A stretch of 64,000 nt of DNA from NCBI GenBank assembly GCA_936914845.1, contig CAKZGE010000001.1, positions 186,001-250,000 on the forward strand, given 5' to 3'. The notes under the pieces are model-generated. The model did not search any database, was not told where the DNA came from, and was given only the letters and a program-made list of their open reading frames with translations. Positions 1 to 7,625 of this stretch are shown in pieces. This DNA is from an uncultured Chloracidobacterium sp. (lineage in GTDB: Bacteria > Acidobacteriota > Blastocatellia > Pyrinomonadales > Pyrinomonadaceae). A program made the translations under genes and the position numbers. How positions within the stretch are numbered: position 1 is the stretch's first letter; the number at the start of each line of letters is the position of its first letter.

Positions 1-172
1 ATAAGGTCAATTGCCAAATAAGTGAACTTGGAATATTGGCCGAAAAGAAGATGTCAGAAAAACGGCTAGCTTGTTGAACGAAAAGCACGACACTCAACAG
101 CAGCCACGCCGAAAAAAAATACGGCATGATGGCTCTAAGCGTGTATCGGGAAAACAAAAGGCCAAGGCTCAT
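1..172 (-). CDS. LptF/LptG-family permease, N-terminal fragment (runs off window)
   Basis: The minus strand encodes 57 residues from ATG at 172 to the window edge. The fragment starts MSLGLLFSRYTLRAIMPYFF, continues with a hydrophobic segment and then QQASRFSDIFF and IPSSLIWQL. This is the usual start of YjgP/YjgQ permeases: a short cytoplasmic arm, TM1, then a conserved amphipathic stretch. In Gram-negative bacteria these form the inner-membrane LptFG pair that extracts lipopolysaccharide for transport to the outer membrane. It begins 8 bases after the recO stop, so it is probably the last visible gene of that minus-strand operon. LptF cannot be told from LptG with so little sequence. Confidence 0.72.
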   Translation of the reverse strand, partial: MSLGLLFSRYTLRAIMPYFFSAWLLLSVVLFVQQASRFSDIFFSANIPSSLIWQLTL

Positions 173-180
173 TGAATAGA

Positions 181-930
181 TTATATCTGAAGCCGAAAAG
201 TATGGTCATCTATCTCTTTCTTTAAGATCGAGTCTATGATCCGTTTCGTTAGCTTTCTATTGTTTGACACCGCTGCTCCGCTCTGCACCGCCCACTCAAC
301 CAGATCAGCCGGCGAAAGCTTGCGGATCTGTTGAAAAAGCTCGCGGTCGAGCCCGCCCAGAGAGTTCTCTTCACCTACTCGGCGACATTTAATGCAGTAG
401 ATATGCGGAACGCCGGCAATGACGGATCGCTCAGTCGCGGTAAAAACCCGTTCGCATTGCGCACACGCCGAGATATCCGGAAAGAATCCTCCGAGCCTTA
501 GAAGCCACGTTTCAAAATAGAGTGTAATTAGACCGATGGACTTTGGCTCTGCGGCCGAAACGTCCATACAAGCTGCTATCATTCGATAGACCCGTTCATC
601 CGGGTCATGGGGCGGAAGAAATGCGATAGTAAGCTCCGCCATGTAGGACCATGCCCCAAGTATCTGAGGTTCGCTGGCAGCGGAAAAAGACGATCTCAGC
701 AATTCGGCCTGTTGTATAGACACAAGCTCGCGCTCCTCATTCTGGAAAAAGCTTATATTTGAACGGGAGAACGGCTCCAAAGAACTGCCAAATTGACTTT
801 TCAATCGTTTAGTTCCCTTCGCTACCCCCCGGACAATTCCGTAATTTCGCGAAAGAAACACCACGATCCTGTCAGCCTCAGCTAAATTATGCGTACGCAG
901 CACGAGGCTTTCTGATTCGAAAAGAGGCAT
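181..930 (-). CDS. recO: DNA repair protein RecO
   Basis: RecO works with RecF and RecR to load RecA on SSB-coated single-stranded DNA. The N-terminal OB-fold is seen in SESLVLRTHNLAEADRIV and in GVAKGTKRLKSQFG. The C-terminal half is helical and carries a zinc site with the pairs CAQC and CIKC. I chose the ATG at 930 (start MPLFESESLVLRT) over one 10 codons upstream, because it matches the family N-terminus and lies 5 bases after the stop of the small gene upstream, suggesting translational coupling. Length about 249 residues is normal for the family. Confidence 0.93.
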   Translation of the reverse strand: MPLFESESLVLRTHNLAEADRIVVFLSRNYGIVRGVAKGTKRLKSQFGSSLEPFSRSNISFFQNEERELVSIQQAELLRSSFSAASEPQILGAWSYMAELTIAFLPPHDPDERVYRMIAACMDVSAAEPKSIGLITLYFETWLLRLGGFFPDISACAQCERVFTATERSVIAGVPHIYCIKCRRVGEENSLGGLDRELFQQIRKLSPADLVEWAVQSGAAVSNNRKLTKRIIDSILKKEIDDHTFRLQI

Positions 931-935
931 GAAGT

Positions 936-1103
936 CTATGGTATGAAATAGAGGACCCACGCGATAACAAGACTTATGACGAGGAATTGAACGAAAGACT
1001 TTCCGGCATAAAACAATTTGTCACGCATCGTGCCGTCGGAAAAAACACCGAAACAAGCAGAAACCAAAAAAGCGAATCCAACCAAATAAAGAAAATGTAT
1101 CAT
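936..1103 (-). CDS. 55-residue membrane protein
   Basis: A short reading frame encodes MIHFLYLVGFAFLVSACFGV, a short polar stretch (SDGTMRDKL), and a second hydrophobic segment ending VLYFIP. Two membrane helices are predicted. Its ATG overlaps the TGA of the gene upstream in an ATGA arrangement, and its stop lies 5 bases before recO, so it fits exactly into an otherwise unexplained gap in the operon. That overlap, the membrane composition and the spacing support a real gene. The family is not one I can name with certainty and no function can be assigned. Confidence 0.7.
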   Translation of the reverse strand: MIHFLYLVGFAFLVSACFGVFSDGTMRDKLFYAGKSFVQFLVISLVIAWVLYFIP

Positions 1104-1480
1104 CGCTTCCTCCCAAGATTGATATCGATCGCGTCCATCACCGCAAGATAATTAAGCAATCCGGCCGTTTCCAAAAACCTTCCCCCGTATTCGAATGTAG
1201 CTCTCGCCGCTACTTTTGAGTCTGGTGTTGCTGAAATAATATAGCTGATGACAGTTCCGAGTCCATTGCCGAATTTGGCGAAGAGGTTAAGAAGATAGAG
1301 GAGGGCTCCATCCTTAAAATCAAAACCGGGATAGTATGCGCCACCGCTGATAACGGCAATTATGAACATCGTCCAGATCGCGGCAAGGATAACGAGTCCG
1401 CGCTTGATCCTGCCCTGGATAATATGTCCGACCCCGGGAAGAAACCAGCCTACTAAAGCAACGACGATTGTATTATCCAT
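1100..1480 (-). CDS. Small integral membrane protein (TM2-like / DUF6677-like)
   Basis: The 126-residue product starts with VVALVGWFLPGVGHIIQGR followed by KRGLVIL, a pattern typical of TM2-like membrane proteins (glycine/proline-rich helix, GHI.QG turn, basic residues). Two more hydrophobic stretches follow, around residues 30-50 and 72-85. The tail (FEYGGRFLETAGLLNYLAVMDAID) resembles an acidobacterial family that I recall as DUF6677; the name is from memory. It heads the operon with the 55-residue protein, recO and the permease. No catalytic motif is visible, so the role is unknown. Confidence 0.75.
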   Translation of the reverse strand: MDNTIVVALVGWFLPGVGHIIQGRIKRGLVILAAIWTMFIIAVISGGAYYPGFDFKDGALLYLLNLFAKFGNGLGTVISYIISATPDSKVAARATFEYGGRFLETAGLLNYLAVMDAIDINLGRKR

Positions 1481-1500
1481 AAAATTTTAGCGATGAACTT

Positions 1501-1530
1501 ACTTTAACTGTCTGATATAGGACATTTACC
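1501..1530. repeat. Dispersed palindromic element, copy 1 (right arm decayed)
   Basis: ACTTTAACTGTC at 1501-1512 is followed by an 8-base spacer and GACATTTACC. It has the same arm and the same spacer length as the perfect palindrome at 26686-26717, with a degenerate right arm. It lies between two minus-strand genes, in the upstream region of the small membrane-protein operon. It could be an operator or a remnant of a short repeat family. Confidence 0.45.
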
Positions 1531-1663
1531 AAAATACCTTATCCTAACCGGCCTAAATATTCAGCATGCAGATGTTGGGGCACGCTGTGGGTCTTCACTA
1601 CTCAAAGTTAACGCATTTAGTTAAGAATTTCCCGCAATCTATTATAACTTATATTGCTTATAG

Positions 1664-2449
1664 CTAACCACCTGACGATCTCGACCCCTGCGAACAACTG
1701 CTGATAAACCTTTCAAACAATTGTTTCGAAACGGGGTCAGTATCCCATGATAGTTCCGGATGCCATTGCACACCGATACAGTAGCTTGATCCTTCGGCAT
1801 CTTCAATACATTCAACTACACCATCATCTGCCCATGCTGTTGCGGTCAACCCTTTTCCAATATCCCTTACCGCCTGATGGTGATGCGAATTGACGAAGAT
1901 CGACTCCTTGCCGCAGATCTCATTTAAAAGACTGCCCGATTTCACTGATATTTGATGCGAATTCCTAGCCAAAGGCACGCCTTGTTCATGCTTAATGGCG
2001 CTCGGAACCTGACTGACAACATCTTGGATCAGCGAGCCGCCGCGAAAAACGTTCAAGGCCTGCATGCCGTAACAGATACCAAAAACCGGCAGGCTCAGCT
2101 TTTCAGCCTGCTCTAAAATAAGCCGATCGACCGTATCTTTTTCCGGCACCACCCGCCCAAGCTTAGGATGAGGCGAATCGCCATAGAAAGCCGGATCGAC
2201 ATCGGAATCACTCCCCGGTAAAAGGACGCCATCCAAGCCCGAACAAACGCTTTTGATGTACTCCACATCCGGTATCAGCGAAATGTGCACCGGAACAGCT
2301 CCGAGGCCCGCGAGAGCCTCGCTATAATCACGACCAAGGTAAAACCTCCGCGTTTCCAATTCTAAACGCATCGCTATCCCGATCACAGGCCTTTTTACCA
2401 TAAACATTTCAATGGTCGAACAATACGCCCCTTCTGTCAATTTGAGCAT
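1664..2449 (-). CDS. Class I glutamine amidotransferase-like hydrolase (peptidase C26, PuuD-like)
   Basis: The family includes gamma-glutamyl-gamma-aminobutyrate hydrolase, which releases glutamate from a gamma-glutamyl amide. The nucleophile elbow is GICYGMQALNV (catalytic Cys), preceded by the glycine-rich LLPGSDSDVDPAFYG typical of the PuuD branch. The catalytic His-Glu pair is in GVQWHPE near the C-terminus. The conserved core begins at VKRPVIGIA, so the ATG at 2407 or 2401 may be the true start instead of 2449; none has a clear ribosome binding site. It is divergent from hslV. No polyamine pathway genes are nearby, so the substrate is open. Confidence 0.82.
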   Translation of the reverse strand: MLKLTEGAYCSTIEMFMVKRPVIGIAMRLELETRRFYLGRDYSEALAGLGAVPVHISLIPDVEYIKSVCSGLDGVLLPGSDSDVDPAFYGDSPHPKLGRVVPEKDTVDRLILEQAEKLSLPVFGICYGMQALNVFRGGSLIQDVVSQVPSAIKHEQGVPLARNSHQISVKSGSLLNEICGKESIFVNSHHHQAVRDIGKGLTATAWADDGVVECIEDAEGSSYCIGVQWHPELSWDTDPVSKQLFERFISSCSQGSRSSGG

Positions 2450-2479
2450 TTGAAATTAAAGACTTATGATTGAATTTTT

Positions 2480-3031
2480 ATGAGTAACGCAGAATTTGAT
2501 GCACGCATTCGCTCCACCACGGTACTTTTGGTACAGCGGGAGGGCAAAACAGCAATGGCTGCGGATGGGCAGGTCACCCTGGGCGATACCGTTATCAAAT
2601 CTACCGCTCGGAAGGTCCGTAAGCTGTCCAACGGAACGATCATCGCGGGCTTTGCAGGTGCAACGGCCGACGCTTTTGCATTGCTCACTAGATTCGAGAC
2701 AAAGCTAGGCGAATTTCAGGGACAACTGGAGCGATCCGCGATCGAGCTTAGCAAAGATTGGCGGACAGACCGTTATTTGCGGCATCTTGAAGCCTTGTTG
2801 ATAGTGGCCGACCAAAATACCGCATTTTTGATATCCGGCAAAGGCGATGTTATATCTTCCGATGACGGATTACTTTCGGTCGGGTCGGGTAGCATGTACG
2901 CTCTGGCGGCCGCACGAGCAATGATGCGGCACACGGATCTTTCGGCCAGCGAGATCGCCGCTGATTCCCTTCGGATCGCTAGCGAGATTTGTATCTATAC
3001 AAATTCTGAAATAGTTATTGAAACACTTTAA
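2480..3031 (+). CDS. hslV: HslV, peptidase subunit of the HslUV protease
   Basis: HslV is the threonine peptidase ring of the ATP-dependent HslUV (ClpYQ) protease in the cytoplasm. Conserved blocks include TTVLLV, AADGQVTLGDTV, GFAGATADAFALL, RTDRYLR and VGSGSMYALAAARA. The nucleophile should be Thr13, the first Thr of the TTV block. In most homologues it lies within a few residues of the start Met, while here 12 residues precede it, and no closer ATG/GTG/TTG exists. Processing of this extension is therefore predicted. hslU follows 15 bases downstream. Confidence 0.95.
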   Translation: MSNAEFDARIRSTTVLLVQREGKTAMAADGQVTLGDTVIKSTARKVRKLSNGTIIAGFAGATADAFALLTRFETKLGEFQGQLERSAIELSKDWRTDRYLRHLEALLIVADQNTAFLISGKGDVISSDDGLLSVGSGSMYALAAARAMMRHTDLSASEIAADSLRIASEICIYTNSEIVIETL

Positions 3032-3046
3032 GTTTTATTGTTCCTA

Positions 3047-4453
3047 ATGCCTATTTATTTAGCCGGTGAGACGGAAGCGTCGCCGCAGAAACCACAATTG
3101 GACTCTCTAACGCCTCGACAGATCGTGGAGGAACTTGACCGCTATGTTGTCGGCCAGGAGGCCGCCAAAAAAGCTGTTGCCATTGCATTGCGGAACCGGA
3201 TCCGCCGCCAAAAATTGCCTGAAGATATAGCCCGGGACGTTTTACCGAAAAACATACTAATGATCGGCTCAACGGGCGTCGGAAAGACCGAGATCGCTCG
3301 CCGGCTGGCACGCATAGCCGATTCCCCGTTCATAAAGATCGAGGCGTCTAAGTTCACAGAGGTTGGCTATGTCGGCCGCGACGTAGAAAGCATGATCCGC
3401 GAACTTACGGAGATCGCCGTCGATATGTCAAAGCAGGCGGCTTTCGAAGGTGTGCGCGGATCGGCCGAACGAAACGCGGAGGAATCTCTACTTGACCTAC
3501 TTTTGCCATCAAGCTCGTCTTTGCGTTATCAGACGCAAACCAGCTCCGAAGACGCGGAATCTGAAAATTCTTCGGTGCAGCGTTCTCGCGAAAAGCTGCG
3601 CGAACAACTTCGAAGTGGAGAATTAGATGACCGCCCGATCGAGATCGAAACCCAAGACCGCTCCGGCACCATCGATTTCATAGGTGGCCAGGGCATGGAC
3701 GACATGGGCGTCAATCTCAAAGATATGTTCGGCAACATATTTCCCACAAAGAAAGTACGCCGGAAAATGAGACTCGCCGAGGCTCGTGAATATCTTATAA
3801 GAGATGAACAAGAAACTCTCGTGGATATGGAATCACTTTTCAGGGCCGCCATTAAGAAGGCTGAAAATTCAGGGATCATATTTTTGGACGAGATCGACAA
3901 GATAGCAGGTAGGGAATCCGGCGGAAACCCGGATGTCTCCCGCGAAGGCGTCCAGCGTGATCTGCTGCCGATCGTCGAAGGTACCAGCGTCAATACGAAA
4001 TATGGAATGGTTAATACCGATCACATTCTTTTCATAGCGGCCGGAGCATTTCACGTTTCAAAACCCAACGATCTGATCCCGGAATTACAGGGCCGCTTCC
4101 CGATACGCGTAGAGCTGGAAAGTTTAAGCCTTCAGGATCTTAAGCATATTCTTACACAACCAAAAAATTCTCTGATAAAGCAATATCAGGCACTGCTTAA
4201 GACAGAGGGTGTGGAACTTATTTTTACCGAAGATGCTGTGGAACGCCTTGCCGAGATGACGGCTGAGATCAATCGGAACACGGAGAATATAGGTGCCCGT
4301 CGGCTTCACACACTACTCGAACGATTGCTCGAGGAAATCAGCTTTCACGGTTCTGAACTCGACAACAAACAGCAGCATATAGACGCTGTTTACGTAGAAG
4401 CAAAACTCGGCCACTTAATAGTCGATCAAGATTTTAGACAGTATATTCTTTAA
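3047..4453 (+). CDS. hslU: HslU, ATPase subunit of the HslUV protease
   Basis: HslU is the AAA+ unfoldase that feeds substrates to HslV. From the ATG at 3047 (468 residues) the N-domain motif LTPRQIVEELDRYVVGQ is followed by Walker A GSTGVGKT at 74-81, the GYVGRD pore loop, a variable I-domain (about 105-240), Walker B FLDEID near 278, and the arginine finger/sensor region ELQGRFPIRVEL. The C-terminus ends RQYIL, the conserved tail that inserts into HslV. A TTG three codons upstream is possible, but the ATG is preferred. It forms an operon with hslV. Confidence 0.95.
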   Translation: MPIYLAGETEASPQKPQLDSLTPRQIVEELDRYVVGQEAAKKAVAIALRNRIRRQKLPEDIARDVLPKNILMIGSTGVGKTEIARRLARIADSPFIKIEASKFTEVGYVGRDVESMIRELTEIAVDMSKQAAFEGVRGSAERNAEESLLDLLLPSSSSLRYQTQTSSEDAESENSSVQRSREKLREQLRSGELDDRPIEIETQDRSGTIDFIGGQGMDDMGVNLKDMFGNIFPTKKVRRKMRLAEAREYLIRDEQETLVDMESLFRAAIKKAENSGIIFLDEIDKIAGRESGGNPDVSREGVQRDLLPIVEGTSVNTKYGMVNTDHILFIAAGAFHVSKPNDLIPELQGRFPIRVELESLSLQDLKHILTQPKNSLIKQYQALLKTEGVELIFTEDAVERLAEMTAEINRNTENIGARRLHTLLERLLEEISFHGSELDNKQQHIDAVYVEAKLGHLIVDQDFRQYIL

Positions 4454-4475
4454 CCAGAAAAAATTAAACAAACAA

Positions 4476-5588
4476 GTGCTTAACACAATTTTGATCTTCC
4501 AATATCTCAAACAACACGCGAATAAAGCAGCATTAGCGTTTTTAGCACTTGCTTTGCTTAGCAGCTTAAGCTGTGGCAAACGGCTGCCGCCATTGCCTCC
4601 GGAGGAGCGTGTCGGGCAACGAGTGGAAGCGAGCGCCTTCCAAAGAGGAGGCCAGGTTCTGCTTAACTGGAAAATGCCGGCAAGAAATGCTGCGACGGGC
4701 AGTGTGCAGCGGATCGTAAGGGCCGACATATACCGTTTGGCGGAGCCGCTTAACTCCAGCCTGACGCTCAGCGAAGAAGAATTTGCTTCTAAAAGCGTGC
4801 TGATCGGTTCGCTGCCGATAGCAGATGAAGATTTTGGGCTTAAATCGTTGACCTACGTCGATTCCCTTCAGTTTGCGACCCAGCCGGTTCGATTAAGGTA
4901 TTCCATCCGATTAGTGAATGAATCGGGCCAGCGGGCCGCTTTTTCCAATTTTCTGATGATCGAACCCGTCGGCAGCATCGCTGCCGCCCCAACCCATTTG
5001 ACAGCAACAGTTAGCCAGGAAAACATGATGCTCCGCTGGACACGCCCGACGTTAAATGAAGATGGCACATCGCCCGCCAACATCCTTGGCTTTAACATCT
5101 ATCGGTCTGACGACGGACGAACGGCGGCAAAATTGCTCAATCCGGCCCCCATAACAAAAGAGGAATTTTCCGACGAATTCTTCAGTTTTGATAAGGAACA
5201 AGGCTATTTTGTGCGAACGGTCTCATCGGGAGCCAATGGACAGCTTTTGGAAAGCAACGAATCGAACATAATTAAATTGACGCCAAAAGATACGTTCGCA
5301 CCCTCGCCGCCGAGTGCGATCACTCTTGCCGCAAGCCCCAATGTCATTTCGATCTTTTTTGCCAGCAATCCGGAAAAGGACGTTGCCGGATACCGGATCT
5401 ATCGCTCCACCGACCCATCGAAAGATAAAGCAGCTTGGGAGCTAATAACACCTAAATTATTGACAACAAATACCTTTCAAGATAGATCGGTTTCGGCGGA
5501 CAAGACCTATTTTTACTACCTTAAAGCAGAAGATACGCATGGAAATGTTAGTGATGCTTCGGAGATCGTGTCAGAGACACTTAGATAA
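4476..5588 (+). CDS. Exported protein, probably a lipoprotein, with two fibronectin type III domains
   Basis: The 370-residue product has a hydrophobic N-terminal segment (AALAFLALALLSSLSC) ending in a Cys and followed by GKRLPPLPPEE. This looks like a lipoprotein signal, although the residue at -3 is Ser instead of the usual Leu. Two FN3-type beta domains are visible, at about 170-265 (PTHLTATVSQENMMLRW, NIYRSDDG) and 272-368 (YRIYRSTDPS, YFYYLKAEDTHGN). The start is GTG at 4476. FN3 domains usually serve in protein or polysaccharide binding at the cell surface; no catalytic site is seen. It lies between hslU and the FAH-family gene, 3 bases from the latter, so likely co-transcribed. Confidence 0.78.
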   Translation: MLNTILIFQYLKQHANKAALAFLALALLSSLSCGKRLPPLPPEERVGQRVEASAFQRGGQVLLNWKMPARNAATGSVQRIVRADIYRLAEPLNSSLTLSEEEFASKSVLIGSLPIADEDFGLKSLTYVDSLQFATQPVRLRYSIRLVNESGQRAAFSNFLMIEPVGSIAAAPTHLTATVSQENMMLRWTRPTLNEDGTSPANILGFNIYRSDDGRTAAKLLNPAPITKEEFSDEFFSFDKEQGYFVRTVSSGANGQLLESNESNIIKLTPKDTFAPSPPSAITLAASPNVISIFFASNPEKDVAGYRIYRSTDPSKDKAAWELITPKLLTTNTFQDRSVSADKTYFYYLKAEDTHGNVSDASEIVSETLR

Positions 5589-5591
5589 ATA

Positions 5592-6335
5592 ATGAAGATT
5601 TGTAGATTTACTCAAGCCGGTGCAGTATTTACGGGACTTTTTTCAGACTCGACATTAACTGTCTGCGACGAGACGTTTAATGCTACGGATCAAGTATATG
5701 CCGCAGATGACGTGGAACTGCTGGCTCCAGTGACACCTTCAAAGATAGTCTGCGTCGGAAGAAATTACGCGGATCACGCAGCAGAGCTTGGAAATGCTGT
5801 ACCGAAGGAACCGCTTCTCTTTCTAAAAGCTCCGTCCGCGATCGTTGCCCACGGCGCCGATATCCAAATTCCCTATCAATCTTCTCAAGTTGAACATGAA
5901 GGAGAACTTGCTGTCGTTATCCGGCAAAAGTGCAGCCATTTAACGGCGGACGAAAATACAGCGGATTATATTCTCGGATATACATGCCTGAACGACGTAA
6001 CGGCTCGGGATGTACAGCGACACGATGTACAGTTTACGCGGGGTAAGTCCTTCGACACATTTTGTCCGATCGGCCCCTATATAGAGACTACTTTTGACCC
6101 CACCGACGTTCGGGTTCAGACGCTTGTTAACGGAGAGGTCCGACAGGACGGCAGCACGGCACAGATGGTCTTTCCTGTCGAGTTTCTAGTGCGGTATATT
6201 TCCCAACAAATGACACTCTTGCCGGGGGATGTCATCGCCACGGGAACGCCGGCTGGGGTTTCGAAGATGGAATCGGGTGACGTGTGTGAGGTCCGGATAG
6301 AAGGTCTCGCCACTTTGCGAAACACTATTCGCTGA
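5592..6335 (+). CDS. Fumarylacetoacetate hydrolase-family protein
   Basis: The 247-residue product is a single FAH domain with a short N-terminal arm. Characteristic blocks are IVCVGRNYADHAAELG, PLLFLKAPSAI, the metal-binding VEHEGELAVVI, GYTCLNDVTARD, FTRGKSFDTFCPIGP and the C-terminal ATGTPAGV. Metal ligands are the acidic residues of HEGEL and the Asp of LNDVTARD. Members cleave C-C bonds in beta-diketo acids or decarboxylate oxaloacetate or acylpyruvates. The length and sequence fit the acylpyruvase/oxaloacetate decarboxylase (FAHD1) branch better than true fumarylacetoacetase. The exact substrate cannot be read from context. Confidence 0.88.
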   Translation: MKICRFTQAGAVFTGLFSDSTLTVCDETFNATDQVYAADDVELLAPVTPSKIVCVGRNYADHAAELGNAVPKEPLLFLKAPSAIVAHGADIQIPYQSSQVEHEGELAVVIRQKCSHLTADENTADYILGYTCLNDVTARDVQRHDVQFTRGKSFDTFCPIGPYIETTFDPTDVRVQTLVNGEVRQDGSTAQMVFPVEFLVRYISQQMTLLPGDVIATGTPAGVSKMESGDVCEVRIEGLATLRNTIR

Positions 6336-6390
6336 GCGACTTTTTATCAGCGAAAATTACGTTAATTTAATTGTCGGAAACGGAGAAATT

Positions 6391-7038
6391 ATGAAATTTT
6401 TTATTGATACGGCTAACCTAGGCGAGATCGAGGAAGCGAATGCGCTTGGTTTGATCGATGGCGTAACTACCAATCCTTCATTGATCGCAAAAGAGGGCGA
6501 CGTAGATTTTAAGCAGCATATCGCCAAGATATGCGAACTGGTAAAGGGTGACGTTTCGGCCGAGGTAACGGCTCTCGACACCGAAGGTATGGTCAAGGAA
6601 GGGCGTGAATTGGCAAAGATCGCCCCGAATGTAGTTATCAAATGTCCTCTTACATTGGATGGGTTAAAAGCTACCCGGATCTTTCGGGAAGAAGGCACGA
6701 AAGTGAATGTGACCCTTTGTTTTTCTGCCGCTCAGGCTTTGCTCGCGGCAAAGGCCGGAGCCAGTTACATTTCACCGTTCATCGGCCGCTTGGACGACAT
6801 TGGCCAAAATGGCATGCAGTTAATTCAAGATATTGTTCAGATCTACGGAAATTACGGCTATGATACCGAAGTGTTGGCCGCATCCATCCGACATCCAATG
6901 CATATAGTAGATTGTGCTTTGGTGGGAGCAGACGTCGCAACGATCCCGTTTAAGGTGATCCAACAACTTGTAAAACATCCATTGACCGACAAAGGGATAG
7001 ATGCTTTTCTGAGCGACTGGAACAATCGTTCAAAATAA
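6391..7038 (+). CDS. fsa: Fructose-6-phosphate aldolase / short transaldolase (TalC/MipB type)
   Basis: This 215-residue TIM-barrel enzyme starts MKFFIDTANLGEIEEA, the signature of the short transaldolase subfamily. Lys84 in VVIKCPLT is the Schiff-base lysine. GVTTNPSLIAKEG, VNVTLCFSAAQALLAAKAGA and SPFIGRLDDIG are further family blocks. It either transfers dihydroxyacetone units in the pentose phosphate pathway (transaldolase) or makes fructose 6-phosphate from dihydroxyacetone and glyceraldehyde 3-phosphate. The two activities cannot be told apart reliably by eye. The start has a GGAG-type site a few bases upstream (CGGAGAAATT). Confidence 0.9.
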   Translation: MKFFIDTANLGEIEEANALGLIDGVTTNPSLIAKEGDVDFKQHIAKICELVKGDVSAEVTALDTEGMVKEGRELAKIAPNVVIKCPLTLDGLKATRIFREEGTKVNVTLCFSAAQALLAAKAGASYISPFIGRLDDIGQNGMQLIQDIVQIYGNYGYDTEVLAASIRHPMHIVDCALVGADVATIPFKVIQQLVKHPLTDKGIDAFLSDWNNRSK

Positions 7039-7048
7039 AAGGCTCGAG

Positions 7049-7073
7049 GAAGCCGGACACATTGGCCGGCTTC
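7049..7073. terminator. Hairpin between convergent genes
   Basis: GAAGCCGG at 7049-7056 pairs perfectly with CCGGCTTC at 7066-7073 across a 9-base loop. It sits right after the aldolase stop and before the end of the minus-strand gene, so it may end transcription from both sides. No strong T-run follows it, so efficiency is uncertain. Confidence 0.5.
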
Positions 7074-7078
7074 TATAC

Positions 7079-7468
7079 CTAATTTCCCTGCTGCAATGAT
7101 GCTCGCAGTTCCCTATGAAGAGCGGCCGCTTCCACGTTCTGCTGTAGTGCCGTTTGATACCTCTCCCAAAATGCCGTATCGTCGGAACCATCTCCCAAGG
7201 CCAAAGCCCGCAATTTGTCCAAATGGGCTTGGACCTCTTGCTCTGAATACCCATCCTTTTGGGCAAGCATTTCGTCAATCTCAACGATCAGTGTAGAAAA
7301 TCTGCGGAGCCACGAAAAATGTGGATCTTCCAACAGCAATCCGAGAAACTGGGCGGGCGTTACCGGCCCGGCGACCGATTCATGCAAAGTTCGCTCGCCA
7401 TCAACTAATGATTTGTGCAGCTTCAGCAAAAGGTCTCTGCCCTGCTTAAGTGTTTGTAAGTTATCCAT
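7079..7468 (-). CDS. Conserved-looking hypothetical protein, all-helical
   Basis: The 129-residue product is predicted to be almost wholly helical and cytoplasmic (MDNLQTLKQGRDLLLKLHKSL, EVQAHLDKLRALAL, ALHRELRASLQQG). The blocks HESVAGPVTPAQFLGLL and FSWLRRFSTLIVEIDEM look structured, not low-complexity. No signal peptide or catalytic motif is seen and I do not recognise a named family. It is transcribed away from marR, and the region between them holds the 22-bp operator array, so it may be a target of the MarR protein. A TATAAT at 7475-7480 on this strand lies close upstream of its ATG. Confidence 0.65.
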   Translation of the reverse strand: MDNLQTLKQGRDLLLKLHKSLVDGERTLHESVAGPVTPAQFLGLLLEDPHFSWLRRFSTLIVEIDEMLAQKDGYSEQEVQAHLDKLRALALGDGSDDTAFWERYQTALQQNVEAAALHRELRASLQQGN

Positions 7469-7501
7469 TGGATAATTATAACCGAACTAATAAACAATAT
7501 A

Positions 7502-7600
7502 TAGCTCGCTTACCTTAGTTAATTAGCTGGCTTATTGTTGATTATTAGCTGGCTAATATACTATACTTAGCCCGCTCGATATCTTTGGTTAGCTCGCTCA
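7502..7600. promoter_or_regulatory. Five operator-like sites with an exact 22-bp period
   Basis: Five 11-bp motifs begin at 7502, 7524, 7546, 7568 and 7590: TAGCTCGCTTA, TAGCTGGCTTA, TAGCTGGCTAA, TAGCCCGCTCG and TAGCTCGCTCA. All fit TAGC(T/C)(C/G)GCT plus two variable bases. Each is part of a near-palindrome (TTAGCTGGCTAA pairs with itself but for the centre). The 11-bp spacers are AT-rich and unrelated. A 22-bp step is about two DNA turns, so bound proteins would lie on one face. The array fills the gap between the divergent 7079 gene and marR, so binding by that MarR protein is the natural guess. Confidence 0.75.
7535..7562 (+). promoter_or_regulatory. Candidate marR promoter inside the operator array
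   Basis: TTGTTG at 7535-7540 and TATACT at 7557-7562 are 16 bases apart, a workable sigma-70 type pair. The third operator copy (7546-7556) fills the spacer between them, so a bound repressor would block polymerase. The -35 match is only partial. Confidence 0.4.
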
Positions 7601-7625
7601 CCGCATATTAATAGGAGCATAAGCA

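Noticed and set aside
5650..5690. Palindrome in the FAH gene resembling the dispersed element
   Set aside because: It is imperfect and within codons of a conserved gene, so chance is the simpler reading. It is only mentioned as a loose relative.
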